Positions 9,801 to 17,900 of a stretch of 40,757 nucleotides of DNA are shown in pieces. The stretch comes from Pseudomonas asturiensis. Its GTDB lineage: Bacteria; Pseudomonadota; Gammaproteobacteria; Pseudomonadales; Pseudomonadaceae. The notes beneath the pieces were generated by a model. It saw only the letters and a list, made by a program, of their open reading frames with translations. It made no database searches and was not told the DNA's origin. How positions within the stretch are numbered: the first letter of the stretch is position 1; the number at the start of each line of letters is the position of its first letter. The stretch covers positions 1-40,757 of the forward strand of contig NZ_FRDA01000028.1 in assembly GCF_900143095.1 (NCBI RefSeq). The letters run 5' to 3'. The translations under genes were made by a program, and so were the position numbers.

Positions 9801-11642
9801 TCGTTGCCGGTGGACTGGACTCAGACCGTGCAAGTCTGGCCGACGCATCAATGCGCGCATCAACGCTTCGAGACCCAGGCTGCACAGACGCCTCAGGCCA
9901 TCGCCCTGAGCCTGGGTACCGAGCAACTGAGCTATGAGCAGCTCAATCATCGCGCCAACCAAGTAGCCCATAAACTGCGTGAGCAGGGTGTCGGCCCGGA
10001 CGTGCGCGTGGGCCTGGCGGCCGAGCGCAGCCTGGACATGATCGTCGGCCTGCTGGCGATTCTGAAAGCCGGTGGCGCGTACGTGCCGCTGGACCCGGAT
10101 TACCCGCAGGATCGGCTGAGCTTCCTGATGCAGGACAGCGGGATTGAGCTGCTGCTGACTCAAGCCGCTGTGCTGGACAGGCTGCCGGTTCCAGCGAACG
10201 TCCAGTGCCTGCTGATCGACGCGTCGCTGGACGGCTACAGCACGGAAAACCTGATCAACCACACCACGCCGGACAACCTGGCGTACGTCATCTACACCTC
10301 GGGCTCGACCGGCACGCCCAAGGGCACGTTGCTCGCCCACCACAACCTGATGCGCCTGTTTGCGGCCACCGATCACTGGTTCGCCTTTAGCGAACAGGAC
10401 GTCTGGACGCTGTTCCATTCCTTCGCCTTCGACTTCTCGGTCTGGGAAATCTTCGGCGCGTTGCTGCACGGCGGTCGACTGGTGATCGTGCCGCGTGACA
10501 CCAGCCGCTCGCCGGAAGACTTTCATGCGCTGCTGATCGAGCAACAGGTCACGGTACTCAACCAGACACCTTCGGCCTTCAAACAGCTGATGCACGTTGC
10601 CTGTGAGAACGATCAGCCATTGGCGCTGCGTTCGGTGATCTTCGGCGGCGAGGCGCTGGACGTGACCAGCCTGACGCCATGGTTCGAACGTTTCGGCGAT
10701 CAAACGCCGCAGCTGATCAACATGTACGGCATCACCGAAACCACGGTTCACGTGACCTATCGCCCGATCACTCAGGCCGACACACAGAGCCTGTCCAGCC
10801 CGATTGGCGAGGCGATCCCGGACCTGTCGTGGTACGTGCTGGACGCTGATTTCAACCCGGTTGCCCAGGGTTGCAGCGGCGAGCTGCACATCGGCCATGC
10901 CGGTCTGGCGCGGGGTTATCACAACCGTGCGGCGCTGACCGCCGAGCGCTTTGTGCCCGACCCGTTTTCATCGGACGGCGGGCGTCTGTACCGCACCGGC
11001 GACCTGGCCCGGTATCGCGCTGCCGGGGTGATCGAGTACGCCGGGCGGATCGACCATCAGGTGAAGGTCCGTGGCCATCGCATCGAACTGGGCGAAATCG
11101 AAGCACGAAACCCAAGGGCGTATCTGGTGCCGACCGACCCCGCACACGACCCGCAGACCCTGCGCGACGCCTTGAAAGCCGAGCTGAAAACCCAACTGCC
11201 GGACTACATGGTCCCGACCCACTTCGTGCTGCTGGACGCCCTGCCGCTGACCGCCAACGGCAAGCTGGACCGCAAGGCCCTGCCTGCGCCGGACGCCAGC
11301 CAATTGCAGAGCCAGTACGTTGCGCCCGAAGGCGAACGGGAACAGCAACTGGCGTCGATCTGGGCCGACGTACTCAAGGTCGAACGGGTCGGTCGTACCG
11401 ACAATTTCTTCGAACTGGGCGGGCACTCGCTGCTGGCGGTGCAGATGCTGGTGCGCGTTCGCGAGCAACTGCAGCATGAGGTCAGCCTCAAGGACCTGTT
11501 CGAGCAACCCACACTGGCCGACTTCAGCGCCACTATTCAGCAGAAAAACGGCGAAAGTGACCTCGCACAGGACGAATTGACTAAATCACTGGAGGCTCTC
11601 AAACGTTTATCAGCGGAGGAAATTGATAATTTGCTGGCGTGA
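3894..11642 (+). CDS. Pyoverdine side-chain NRPS 2 (C-A-T-E-C-A-T, D-Asp then Thr)
   Basis: Two-module synthetase of 2582 residues. Module 1: C (about 52-480, HHIVSDG 182-188), A (TSGSTGQPKG 651-660; code read as DLTKIGHIGK, aspartate), T with GGDS (S1039), E domain (about 1085-1530, HHLVVDG 1216-1222). Module 2: DCL-type C (about 1552-1990, YPLAPMQQGMLFH and HHILMDG 1681-1687), A (TSGSTGTPKG 2135-2144; code DFWNIGMVHK, threonine), T (S2512). The epimerase plus DCL pair fits D-hydroxyaspartate followed by L-Thr. The aspartate hydroxylase must be encoded elsewhere. The second A domain lacks 17 residues near 2405-2409 compared with its near twin in NRPS 3, removing part of the mobile C-terminal subdomain just after A8. 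The reading frame is kept. pvdJ-like by position, but naming varies. Confidence 0.93.
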   Translation: MTGTTAARIAKRFVGLSLEQRQQFLTRLRQDGKDFSLLPVPVSRHDFTAIPLSFAQQRLLFLWQLDPSSDAYKMTTGLRLNGTLNEVALTRAFDCLIERHEVLRTVFQTDGDQPLQVVLHDQHVALGRIDLSALGTEQREAELALQVATVTDQPFDLRNGPLLRAHLFRLADDEHVLVVCMHHIVSDGWSMDVMIQEFVHAYQAYSEGREPSLPELPLQYADYAIWQRSWLEAGEGERQLAYWRDQLGDEQPLLDAAQDFPRPIVQSYQGEHLRFDFGADLSQQLNAFARSQGMSLFMLVLAGFSLFLSRKAGQRDIRIGVPNANRGRAETEGLIGFFINTQVLRCQVDERLSYLDLLAQIRDTSFGAQAHQDVPFEQLVDHLAPERNLGHNPLFQAKFNQNVVLKQKTALKLPGLEVSEYAFDKQGAHFDLALDITDDGTLIHGDMAFASDLYRRSTVERFVPELLALFQALLAAPGAPLFSLGALAVEPAPRPLEPARGVLQQWNHQVAQQPHALAARYLDSTLSILALDQAANQLARHLTRLGVKQGQPVAVLMERSLEWLTSVLAILKSGGVYMPLDVKAPDSRLQEMLSNAQASVLLCAEGDTRADSLAVDGCQGVTWTPALWQDLPTSVVEPTLVAEAPAYVIHTSGSTGQPKGVLVSHGALASYVRGLLDRLQLTPDASMALISTIAADLGHTVLFGALCSGRTLHVLPETLGFDPDGFARYMAGHQVGVLKIVPGHLAALMQASRPADALPQHALIVGGEACSPALVEQVRQLKPGCRVINHYGPSETTIGVLTHEVLALDPARPVPVGAPLPGAQAYVLDDVLNLADTQVAGELYIGGHSVALGYLGQPGLTAERFVPDPFAQDGARVYRSGDRMRRNHQGLLEFIGRADDQVKVRGYRVEPAEVARVLLALESVNEACVLPLPMEGDESRLQLVAYCVASVGAEALREQLATRLPDYMVPAQVVLIDRLPLTVNGKLDKRALPKPGVVQQCYTAPVGEIEETLAAVWADVLKLEQVGSTDNFFELGGDSILSLQIIARAKRQGIKLSPKQLFEKQTIGQLASVAKLIQKKTVTAVEQSSGSLPLLPIQARFFELAITERQHWNQSVMLKPQTPLDATLLQGALAALIEQHDALRAGFAQQNGQWQASFAVPDTRNLLWVDELDDREQLTALADKAQRSLDVQNGPLIRAVLVNLPQGEQRLLLVIHHLVVDGVSWRVLLEDLQHLYQALVTGQPLALPAKTTALQHWAEQLQRYATSDALAAECDYWLSTLQNGAQPLPRDNPDGTQRNRDAAHASSWLSKELTHQLLKVAPAAYRTQVNDLLLTALAQVLCEWSRQPSVLIQLEGHGREDLFDDMDLSRTVGWFSSLFPVRLTPQPALGASLCGIKEQLRAVPNKGIGYGVLRYLGEPAFARQLAALPEAQVTFNYLGQFDGSFDSQSALWLPSADSAGVAQDEDGPLANALSLTGQVFDGQLQMNWTFSREQYQPSTIDALARRYEQALITLIEHCLAGNQGVTPSDFPLARLSQPQLDRLSIPAGNIQDIYPLAPMQQGMLFHSLFEQEAGNYINQLRVTVNGLDVPRFKAAWQSAVDAHDVLRSSFVSHAEQSLQVVLRQADVPFLVLDARGKPDHWLDDWANDDRQQGFDLARGPLLRVALLQTGEDAYQLIYTSHHILMDGWSSSSLLGEVLQSYSGQVQAKQAGRYRDYIEWLSVQDADDSERFWTAQLAGLDEPTRLVHALKSSASGQGHADYVQLIDADGTRRLSEFAREQRVTLNTLVQSAWLLVLQRYTGQSSVTFGATVAGRPADLPGVEEQLGLFINTLPVIASPRPEQTVADWVQQVQAKNLALREHEHTPLYDIQRWARTGGEALFDTILVFENYPMSEALQRAPDGLTFSELRNQEQAHYPLTLVVEAADVLSVRFSYDRQHFNAETVAQLAAHFDCLLHNLSAEPSACLGQLSLPVDWTQTVQVWPTHQCAHQRFETQAAQTPQAIALSLGTEQLSYEQLNHRANQVAHKLREQGVGPDVRVGLAAERSLDMIVGLLAILKAGGAYVPLDPDYPQDRLSFLMQDSGIELLLTQAAVLDRLPVPANVQCLLIDASLDGYSTENLINHTTPDNLAYVIYTSGSTGTPKGTLLAHHNLMRLFAATDHWFAFSEQDVWTLFHSFAFDFSVWEIFGALLHGGRLVIVPRDTSRSPEDFHALLIEQQVTVLNQTPSAFKQLMHVACENDQPLALRSVIFGGEALDVTSLTPWFERFGDQTPQLINMYGITETTVHVTYRPITQADTQSLSSPIGEAIPDLSWYVLDADFNPVAQGCSGELHIGHAGLARGYHNRAALTAERFVPDPFSSDGGRLYRTGDLARYRAAGVIEYAGRIDHQVKVRGHRIELGEIEARNPRAYLVPTDPAHDPQTLRDALKAELKTQLPDYMVPTHFVLLDALPLTANGKLDRKALPAPDASQLQSQYVAPEGEREQQLASIWADVLKVERVGRTDNFFELGGHSLLAVQMLVRVREQLQHEVSLKDLFEQPTLADFSATIQQKNGESDLAQDELTKSLEALKRLSAEEIDNLLA

Positions 11643-11900
11643 TGGTTTTGCAGGGTGGAGGGGCATTTTTATGCCCTGACACAGCGCTGTCGCGCAGCAC
11701 ACTTGTGGGAGCGGACTTGTCCGCGAAAAGGCCAGTCAGTTCGACGAATATTCAGCGACTGACGCGCAGTATTCGCGGACAAGTCCGCTCCCACGAATGA
11801 TCTCCCACAGATTATCTATCTGCCGCGAGATAGCGTTGTGTCAGGCACAGCGCCGGTTCCCTCAGGACTGCTTCATTTCAGTTGTTTAGGAGAAACACCC
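11643..11900. other. Intergenic gap inside the NRPS cluster
   Basis: This 258-base gap holds a weak hairpin (GGGCAT 11661-11666 with ATGCCC 11671-11676, no T-run after it), a REP pair (11705-11794) and a small inverted repeat (CTATCT 11816-11821, AGATAG 11828-11833). No TAAAT-N16-CGT box was found, so NRPS 3 and 4 are probably read through from upstream or use a promoter I cannot recognise. Confidence 0.6.
11705..11794. repeat. REP inverted pair (REPIN)
   Basis: GTGGGAGCGGACTTGTCCG at 11705 onward (to 11727) faces its inverted partner at 11772-11794. Both arms are complete and each can form its own hairpin around ACTTGT. It lies between synthetase genes 2 and 3. Confidence 0.9.
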
Positions 11901-14900
11901 GTGCAACAGTTGCTTGACTCCGTTAAATCGCTGTCCGCCCGTGAACGCAAGGCCCTGGCGGTCCTGCTCAAACGTCAGGGGGTGAATCTTTACGGGGTCA
12001 CGCCGATCTTCCCACGGGAGACGCAGGCGCCGTCCGTATTGTCCTTCGCGCAGCAGCGGCAATGGATTCTCTGGCAACTGGAACCGCACAGCGCGGCATA
12101 CAACATTCCGCTGGCGTTGCGGCTGCATGGCTCTTTGAACATCGAAGCGCTGCGCCGTAGCATCGAGGCGTTGATCGAACGTCACGAAACCCTGCGCACG
12201 ACCTTCGAGCAACAGGGTGACGATGCGCTTCAGGTCGTGCATCCGGCATCGCCCTTTGTGCTGAATGTGGAGCGGCTTGCCGACGGCCAGTCGGTTCAGG
12301 CCTGTGTCGATCACGAAGTGCAGCAGCCGTTCGATCTGCAACACGGGCCACTGCTGCGCGTCAGGCTGCTGAACGTCGCCGATGATGAACATGTGCTGGT
12401 GTTAACCCAGCACCACATCGTCTCCGATGGCTGGTCGATGCCGATCATGGTCGAGGAATTGCTGCAGGGTTATCAGGCGCTCAGCCTGGGTCGCGACATC
12501 GAACGTGAACCGTTGCCGATTCAATACGCCGACTACGCCATCTGGCAGCGCAACTGGCTGGAAATGGGCGAGCACGCGCGGCAGCTGGAGTACTGGAAAC
12601 AGCAGCTCGGCGATCAGTCGCCAGTGCTGGAACTGCCCACCGACCGACCACGTCCGGCCACGCGCAACCCTCATGGCGCACGCTTGAATATCGAACTGGA
12701 CGCCGCGCTGCTGGACAGCCTCAAGGCGCTGGCCCGTCAGCAGGGCATCACCCTGTTCATGCTGTTGCTGGCCTCGTTCCAGACCCTGTTGCATCGCTAC
12801 AGCGGCCAGGACGATGTGCGCGTCGGCGTGCCGATTGCCAACCGTAACCGCAGCGAAACCGAAGGCTTGATCGGCTTCTTCGTCAACACCCAGGTACTCA
12901 AGGCCGAGTTCTCGGCGCAGACCACCGTGGCCGACCTGCTGCAACAGATCAAACACACCGCTGTGCAGGCCCAGGCCCATCAGGACCTGCCGTTCGAGCA
13001 ACTGGTCGAGGCCTTGCAGCCGGCGCGTGATCCGAGCCGCAGCCCGCTGTTTCAGGTTGCCTACAACCATCAGACCGAAGCCCGCAATGAAGCTCGCGAG
13101 CTGGCCGGTCTGCGTCTTGAGTATCAGCTGTCCGACAAACACACTGCACAGTTCGACCTGACGCTGGACACCTGCGAGCGCCAGAACGGGCTGGGTGCAT
13201 CCCTGATCTACGCCACTGACCTGTTCGACGCTTCGACCATCGAGCGCATGGCTGGCCATTGGCGCAACCTGCTGCACGCCATGACGGGCAATGTCCAGCA
13301 GCGCATTGCCGAGCTGCCGTTGCTGAGCGCCGATGAGCGAGAGGCGACAGTGCAGGGCTGGAATGCCAGTCTGAAAGCTTACCCGACCGGGCAATGCGCG
13401 CATCAACGCTTCGAGGCCCAGGCTGCCCGAACCCCTCAGGCCATCGCCCTGAGCCTGGGTGCCGAGCAACTGAGCTATGAGCAGCTCAATCGTCGCGCCA
13501 ACCAGCTCGCCCACAAACTGCGCGAGCAGGGCGTCGGCCCGGACGTGCGCGTGGGGCTCTCGGCCGAGCGCAGCCTGGACATGATCGTCGGCCTGCTGGC
13601 GATTCTGAAAGCCGGTGGCGCGTACGTGCCGCTGGACCCGGATTACCCGCAGGATCGGCTGAGCTTCCTGATGCAGGACAGCGGGATTGAGCTGCTGCTG
13701 ACTCAAGCCGCTGTGCTGGACAGGCTGCCCGTTCCAGCGAACGTCCACTGCCTGCTGATCGACGCGTCGCTGGACGGCTACAGCACGGAAAACCCGATCA
13801 ACCACACCACGCCGGACAACCTGGCGTACGTCATCTACACCTCGGGCTCGACCGGCACGCCCAAGGGCACGTTGCTCGCCCACCACAACCTGATGCGCCT
13901 GTTTGCGGCCACCGATGAGTGGTTCGCCTTCAACGAGCAGGACGTCTGGACGCTGTTCCATTCCTTCGCCTTCGACTTCTCGGTCTGGGAAATCTTCGGC
14001 GCGTTGCTGCACGGCGGTCGGTTGGTGATCGTGTCGCGTGACACCAGCCGCTCGCCGGAAGACTTTCACGCTTTGCTGATCGAGCAACAGGTCACGGTAC
14101 TCAACCAGACGCCTTCGGCCTTCAAGCAGTTGATGCACGTTGCTTGCGACAGCCCGCAACCGCTGGCGCTGCGTTCGGTGATCTTCGGCGGCGAGGCGCT
14201 GGACGTGACCAGCCTGACGCCGTGGTTCGAACGTTTCGGCGATCAAACGCCGCAACTGATCAACATGTACGGCATCACCGAAACCACGGTTCACGTGACC
14301 TACCGGCCGATCACCCAGGCCGACACCTTGAGCCTGTCCAGCCCGATTGGCGAGGCGATCCCGGACCTGTCGTGGTACGTGCTGGACGCTGATTTCAACC
14401 CGGTCGCCCAGGGTTGCAGCGGCGAGCTGCACATCGGCCATGCCGGTCTGGCGCGGGGTTATCACAACCGCGCGGCGCTGACCGCCGAGCGCTTTGTGCC
14501 CGACCCGTTTTCAGCGGACGGCGGGCGTCTGTACCGCACCGGCGACCTGGCCCGGTATCGCGCTGCCGGGGTGATCGAATACGCCGGGCGGATCGACCAT
14601 CAGGTGAAGGTCCGTGGCCATCGCATCGAACTGGGCGAAATCGAAGCACGCTTGCAGGCTCAGCCCGGCGTGCGCGAAGGGGTGGTGCTCGCCCTGGACG
14701 GGCAACTGGCAGCGTATCTGGTGCCGAGCGACCCTGCGCAGGACCCGCAAACCCTGCGCGACGCCTTGAAAGCCGAGCTGAAAACCCAACTGCCGGACTA
14801 CATGGTCCCGACCCACTTCGTGCTGCTGGACGCCCTGCCGCTGACCGCCAACGGCAAGCTGGACCGCAAGGCCCTGCCTGCGCCGGACGCCAGCCAATTG

Positions 14901-17900
14901 CAGAGCCAGTACGTTGCGCCCGAAGGCGAACGGGAACAGCAACTGGCGGCGATCTGGGCCGAGGTGCTCAAGGTCGAGCAGGTCGGTCGTACCGATAATT
15001 TCTTCGAGCTGGGCGGGCACTCGTTGCTGGCCACACAGGTCATTTCGCGCATTCGTCAGCAGCTCAAGATGGAGCTGTCCCTGCGCCACCTGTTCGAAGC
15101 CGCGGATCTGGCCGCATTCGCGCAGCGTGCAGATCAGGGCCAGACAGAGAGCGAGCCCTCGTTCGTCAAAGCCGACCGCAGCCAGCCGCTGGGCCTGTCC
15201 TACGCCCAGCAACGGCAATGGTTCCTCTGGCAACTCGACCCGCACAGTACCGCTTACACCATGCCTGCGGTGTTGCGCCTGAGCGGCGCGCTGGACATCG
15301 CAGCGCTGGAAAACAGTTTCAGTGCGTTGATCGCCCGTCATGAGACCCTGCGCACCACCTTCCGTCAGGACGGCGAGCAGGCCGTGCAGATCATTCATCC
15401 GCCGCGCGCCTTGACCCTGACGGTCGAACAGGTGTCAGGCGAGCAACGCCTTGAAGCCATCGTGCAGCAGGACGTGCAGCGTCCGTTCGATCTGGAGCAA
15501 GGGCCGTTGCTGCGCGTCAGGCTGTTGAATCCTGGTCGCGACGAGCATGTGCTGGTTTTGACTCAGCACCACATCGTCTCCGATGGCTGGTCGATGCCGA
15601 TCATGGTCGATGAGCTGGTACGCCTGTACGAAGGCTTCAGCCAGGGCCGTGACGTGCAACTGGCCGAATTAAGCATGCAGTACGCCGATTACGCGTTGTG
15701 GCAGCGCAACTGGATGGAAGCGGGCGAGCAGGCGCGGCAACTCGCGTACTGGAAACAGCAACTGGGCGACGAGCAGCCGATTCTGGAGCTGCCCGCCGAT
15801 CGACCGCGTCCGGCGCTGCAGAGCCATGCCGGTGCGCGCCTCGCCGTCGAGCTGGAGCCGGCGCTGATCGACAACCTCAAAAACGTCGCACGTCAGCAGG
15901 GCGTGACCCTGTTCATGCTGTTGCTGGCCTCGTTCCAGAGCCTGCTGCATCGCCACAGCGGGCAGTCTGACATTCGCGTCGGCGTGCCGATTGCCAACCG
16001 CACCCGCACGCAAACCGAAGGGCTGATCGGTTTCTTCGTCAACACCCAGGTGCTGCGCGCCGAGTTCGACCTGCATACGACCTTCAGCGAACTGCTGCAA
16101 CAGGTCAAACACACGGCGTTGCAGGCCCAGGCGCATCAGGAGCTGCCGTTCGAGCAACTGGTCGAAGCCCTGCAACCGCAGCGCAGCCTGAGTCACAGCC
16201 CATTGTTTCAGGTGATGTTCAACCACCAGAGCCAAGCCAGCGCCGAGGTGCGTGCGGTGTCCGGTCTGCAGGTTGAGCCCGTGGAATTCGACAGCCATCC
16301 GGCGCAGTTCGACCTGACCCTTAACACCGCTGAGCACGCCGGTGGACTGAGCGCAGGCATGACCTACGCTACCGCGTTGTTCGAACGCAGCACCATCGAG
16401 CGTATCGCGCAGCACTGGCAAGCGCTGTTGCGAGCGATCTGTGTCAATGCCGAGTGCCGTGTGGCGCAGTTGCCGATGCTCAACGCTGCCGAGCGTCAGC
16501 AGATTGTCCATGAGTGGAACCCTGCGCCGTCGGCTTACCCGACCCAGTGCCTGCCCGCGCTGATCGAGGCGCAGGTGCAGGCCACGCCGCACGCCACAGC
16601 GCTGGTGCTGGAGCGTGAACACCTGACTTACCGCCAGCTTAACGCCCGCGCCAATCAGCTGGCTCATCGCCTACGCGAACTGGGTGTCGGCCCGGACGTG
16701 CTGGTCGGTGTCGCCGTGCCGCGCAGCCTGGACATGGTCGTCGCGCTGTTGGCGATCCTCAAGGCCGGTGGTGCCTACGTCCCGCTGGATCCGGATTTCC
16801 CGCAGGAGCGGCTGGCCTACATGATTCAGGACAGTGGCCTGAGCCTGCTGCTGACCCGCACCGATCTGCTGCTCAGCCTGCCGATTCCAGCCAATGTGCA
16901 GAGCCTGTGCGTGAACCGCGCCGATGACTGGCTCACCGACTACAACGAGGACAATCTGCCGGGCAATCTGCACCCGCGAAACCTGGCGTACGTCATCTAC
17001 ACCTCGGGCTCCACCGGGCAGCCCAAGGGGGTTACGGTTCGTCATGACGCGCTGGTGAACTTCCTGTCCAGCATGGCTGAAAAGCCGGGCCTGAGCGCGG
17101 ATGACAAGGTGCTATCGCTGACCTCGCTGTCGTTCGACATCGCAGGGCTTGAGCTGTACCTGCCGCTGATGCGCGGTGCCACGGTGGTGCTGTTGCAACC
17201 CGACCAGAACAAGGATCCCCAGGCGTTGCTCAGGGTTATCGAGCAGCAGGCAGTCAGTGTCATTCAGGCTACGCCCTCGACCTGGCGCATGCTGCTGGAC
17301 GTCGCACCGGCCAACGCGCTGAGCGGCAAGACCGTGCTGTGCGGCGGCGAGGCGTTGAGCGTCGAGCTGGCGGAACGTCTGATCGCGCACGCCGGGCACG
17401 TGTGGAATGTCTACGGACCGACTGAAACCACGGTCTGGTCGGCCCGCCATTACCTGACCGACAGCGATGACATCCGGCTCGGACGTCCACTGGCCAACAC
17501 CCGTCTGCACATCGTCAGCGACGCCATCGACCTGCTGCCTGTGGGCGTGCGGGGTGAATTGCTGATCGGCGGCGACGGGCTGGCGCGGGGTTATCACAAC
17601 CGCGCAGCCCTGACCGCCGAGCGCTTCATTCCTGATCCGTTTGCCGCCGATGGCAGTCGCCTGTATCGCACCGGCGACCTGGCGCGCTATCACGCCGACG
17701 GGGTGATCGAATACGCAGGCCGTCTCGACCATCAGGTGAAGATTCGCGGTTTCCGTATCGAACCGGGCGAAATCGAAGCGGTGCTGCTGGCACAGGACAG
17801 TGTCCAGGACGCGGTGGTCATCGACATCGACGGGCCTTCCGGCAAGCAACTGGTCGCCTACCTGGTGGCCAGCGATCCGGCCCGCGACACCCACACGCTG

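Noticed and set aside
7938..10922. 994-codon open frame on the minus strand inside NRPS 2
   Set aside because: It is a shadow of the coding strand: the high-GC third positions of the synthetase keep the opposite frame open, it has no recognisable domain, and the same kind of frame recurs opposite the homologous Thr module (12402-14465).
11100..11120. Frameshift splitting NRPS 2
   Set aside because: Comparison with NRPS 3 shows 61 bases replaced by 10, a difference of 51, so the frame is kept and the carrier domain downstream is intact.
11661..11676. Terminator after NRPS 2
   Set aside because: The stem is only six base pairs and no T-run follows, so it is not convincing.
11838..11900. Longer N-terminus for NRPS 3 from GTG 11838
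   Set aside because: The GTG at 11901 has a good Shine-Dalgarno site and the family N-terminus; the upstream 21 codons look like leader sequence.
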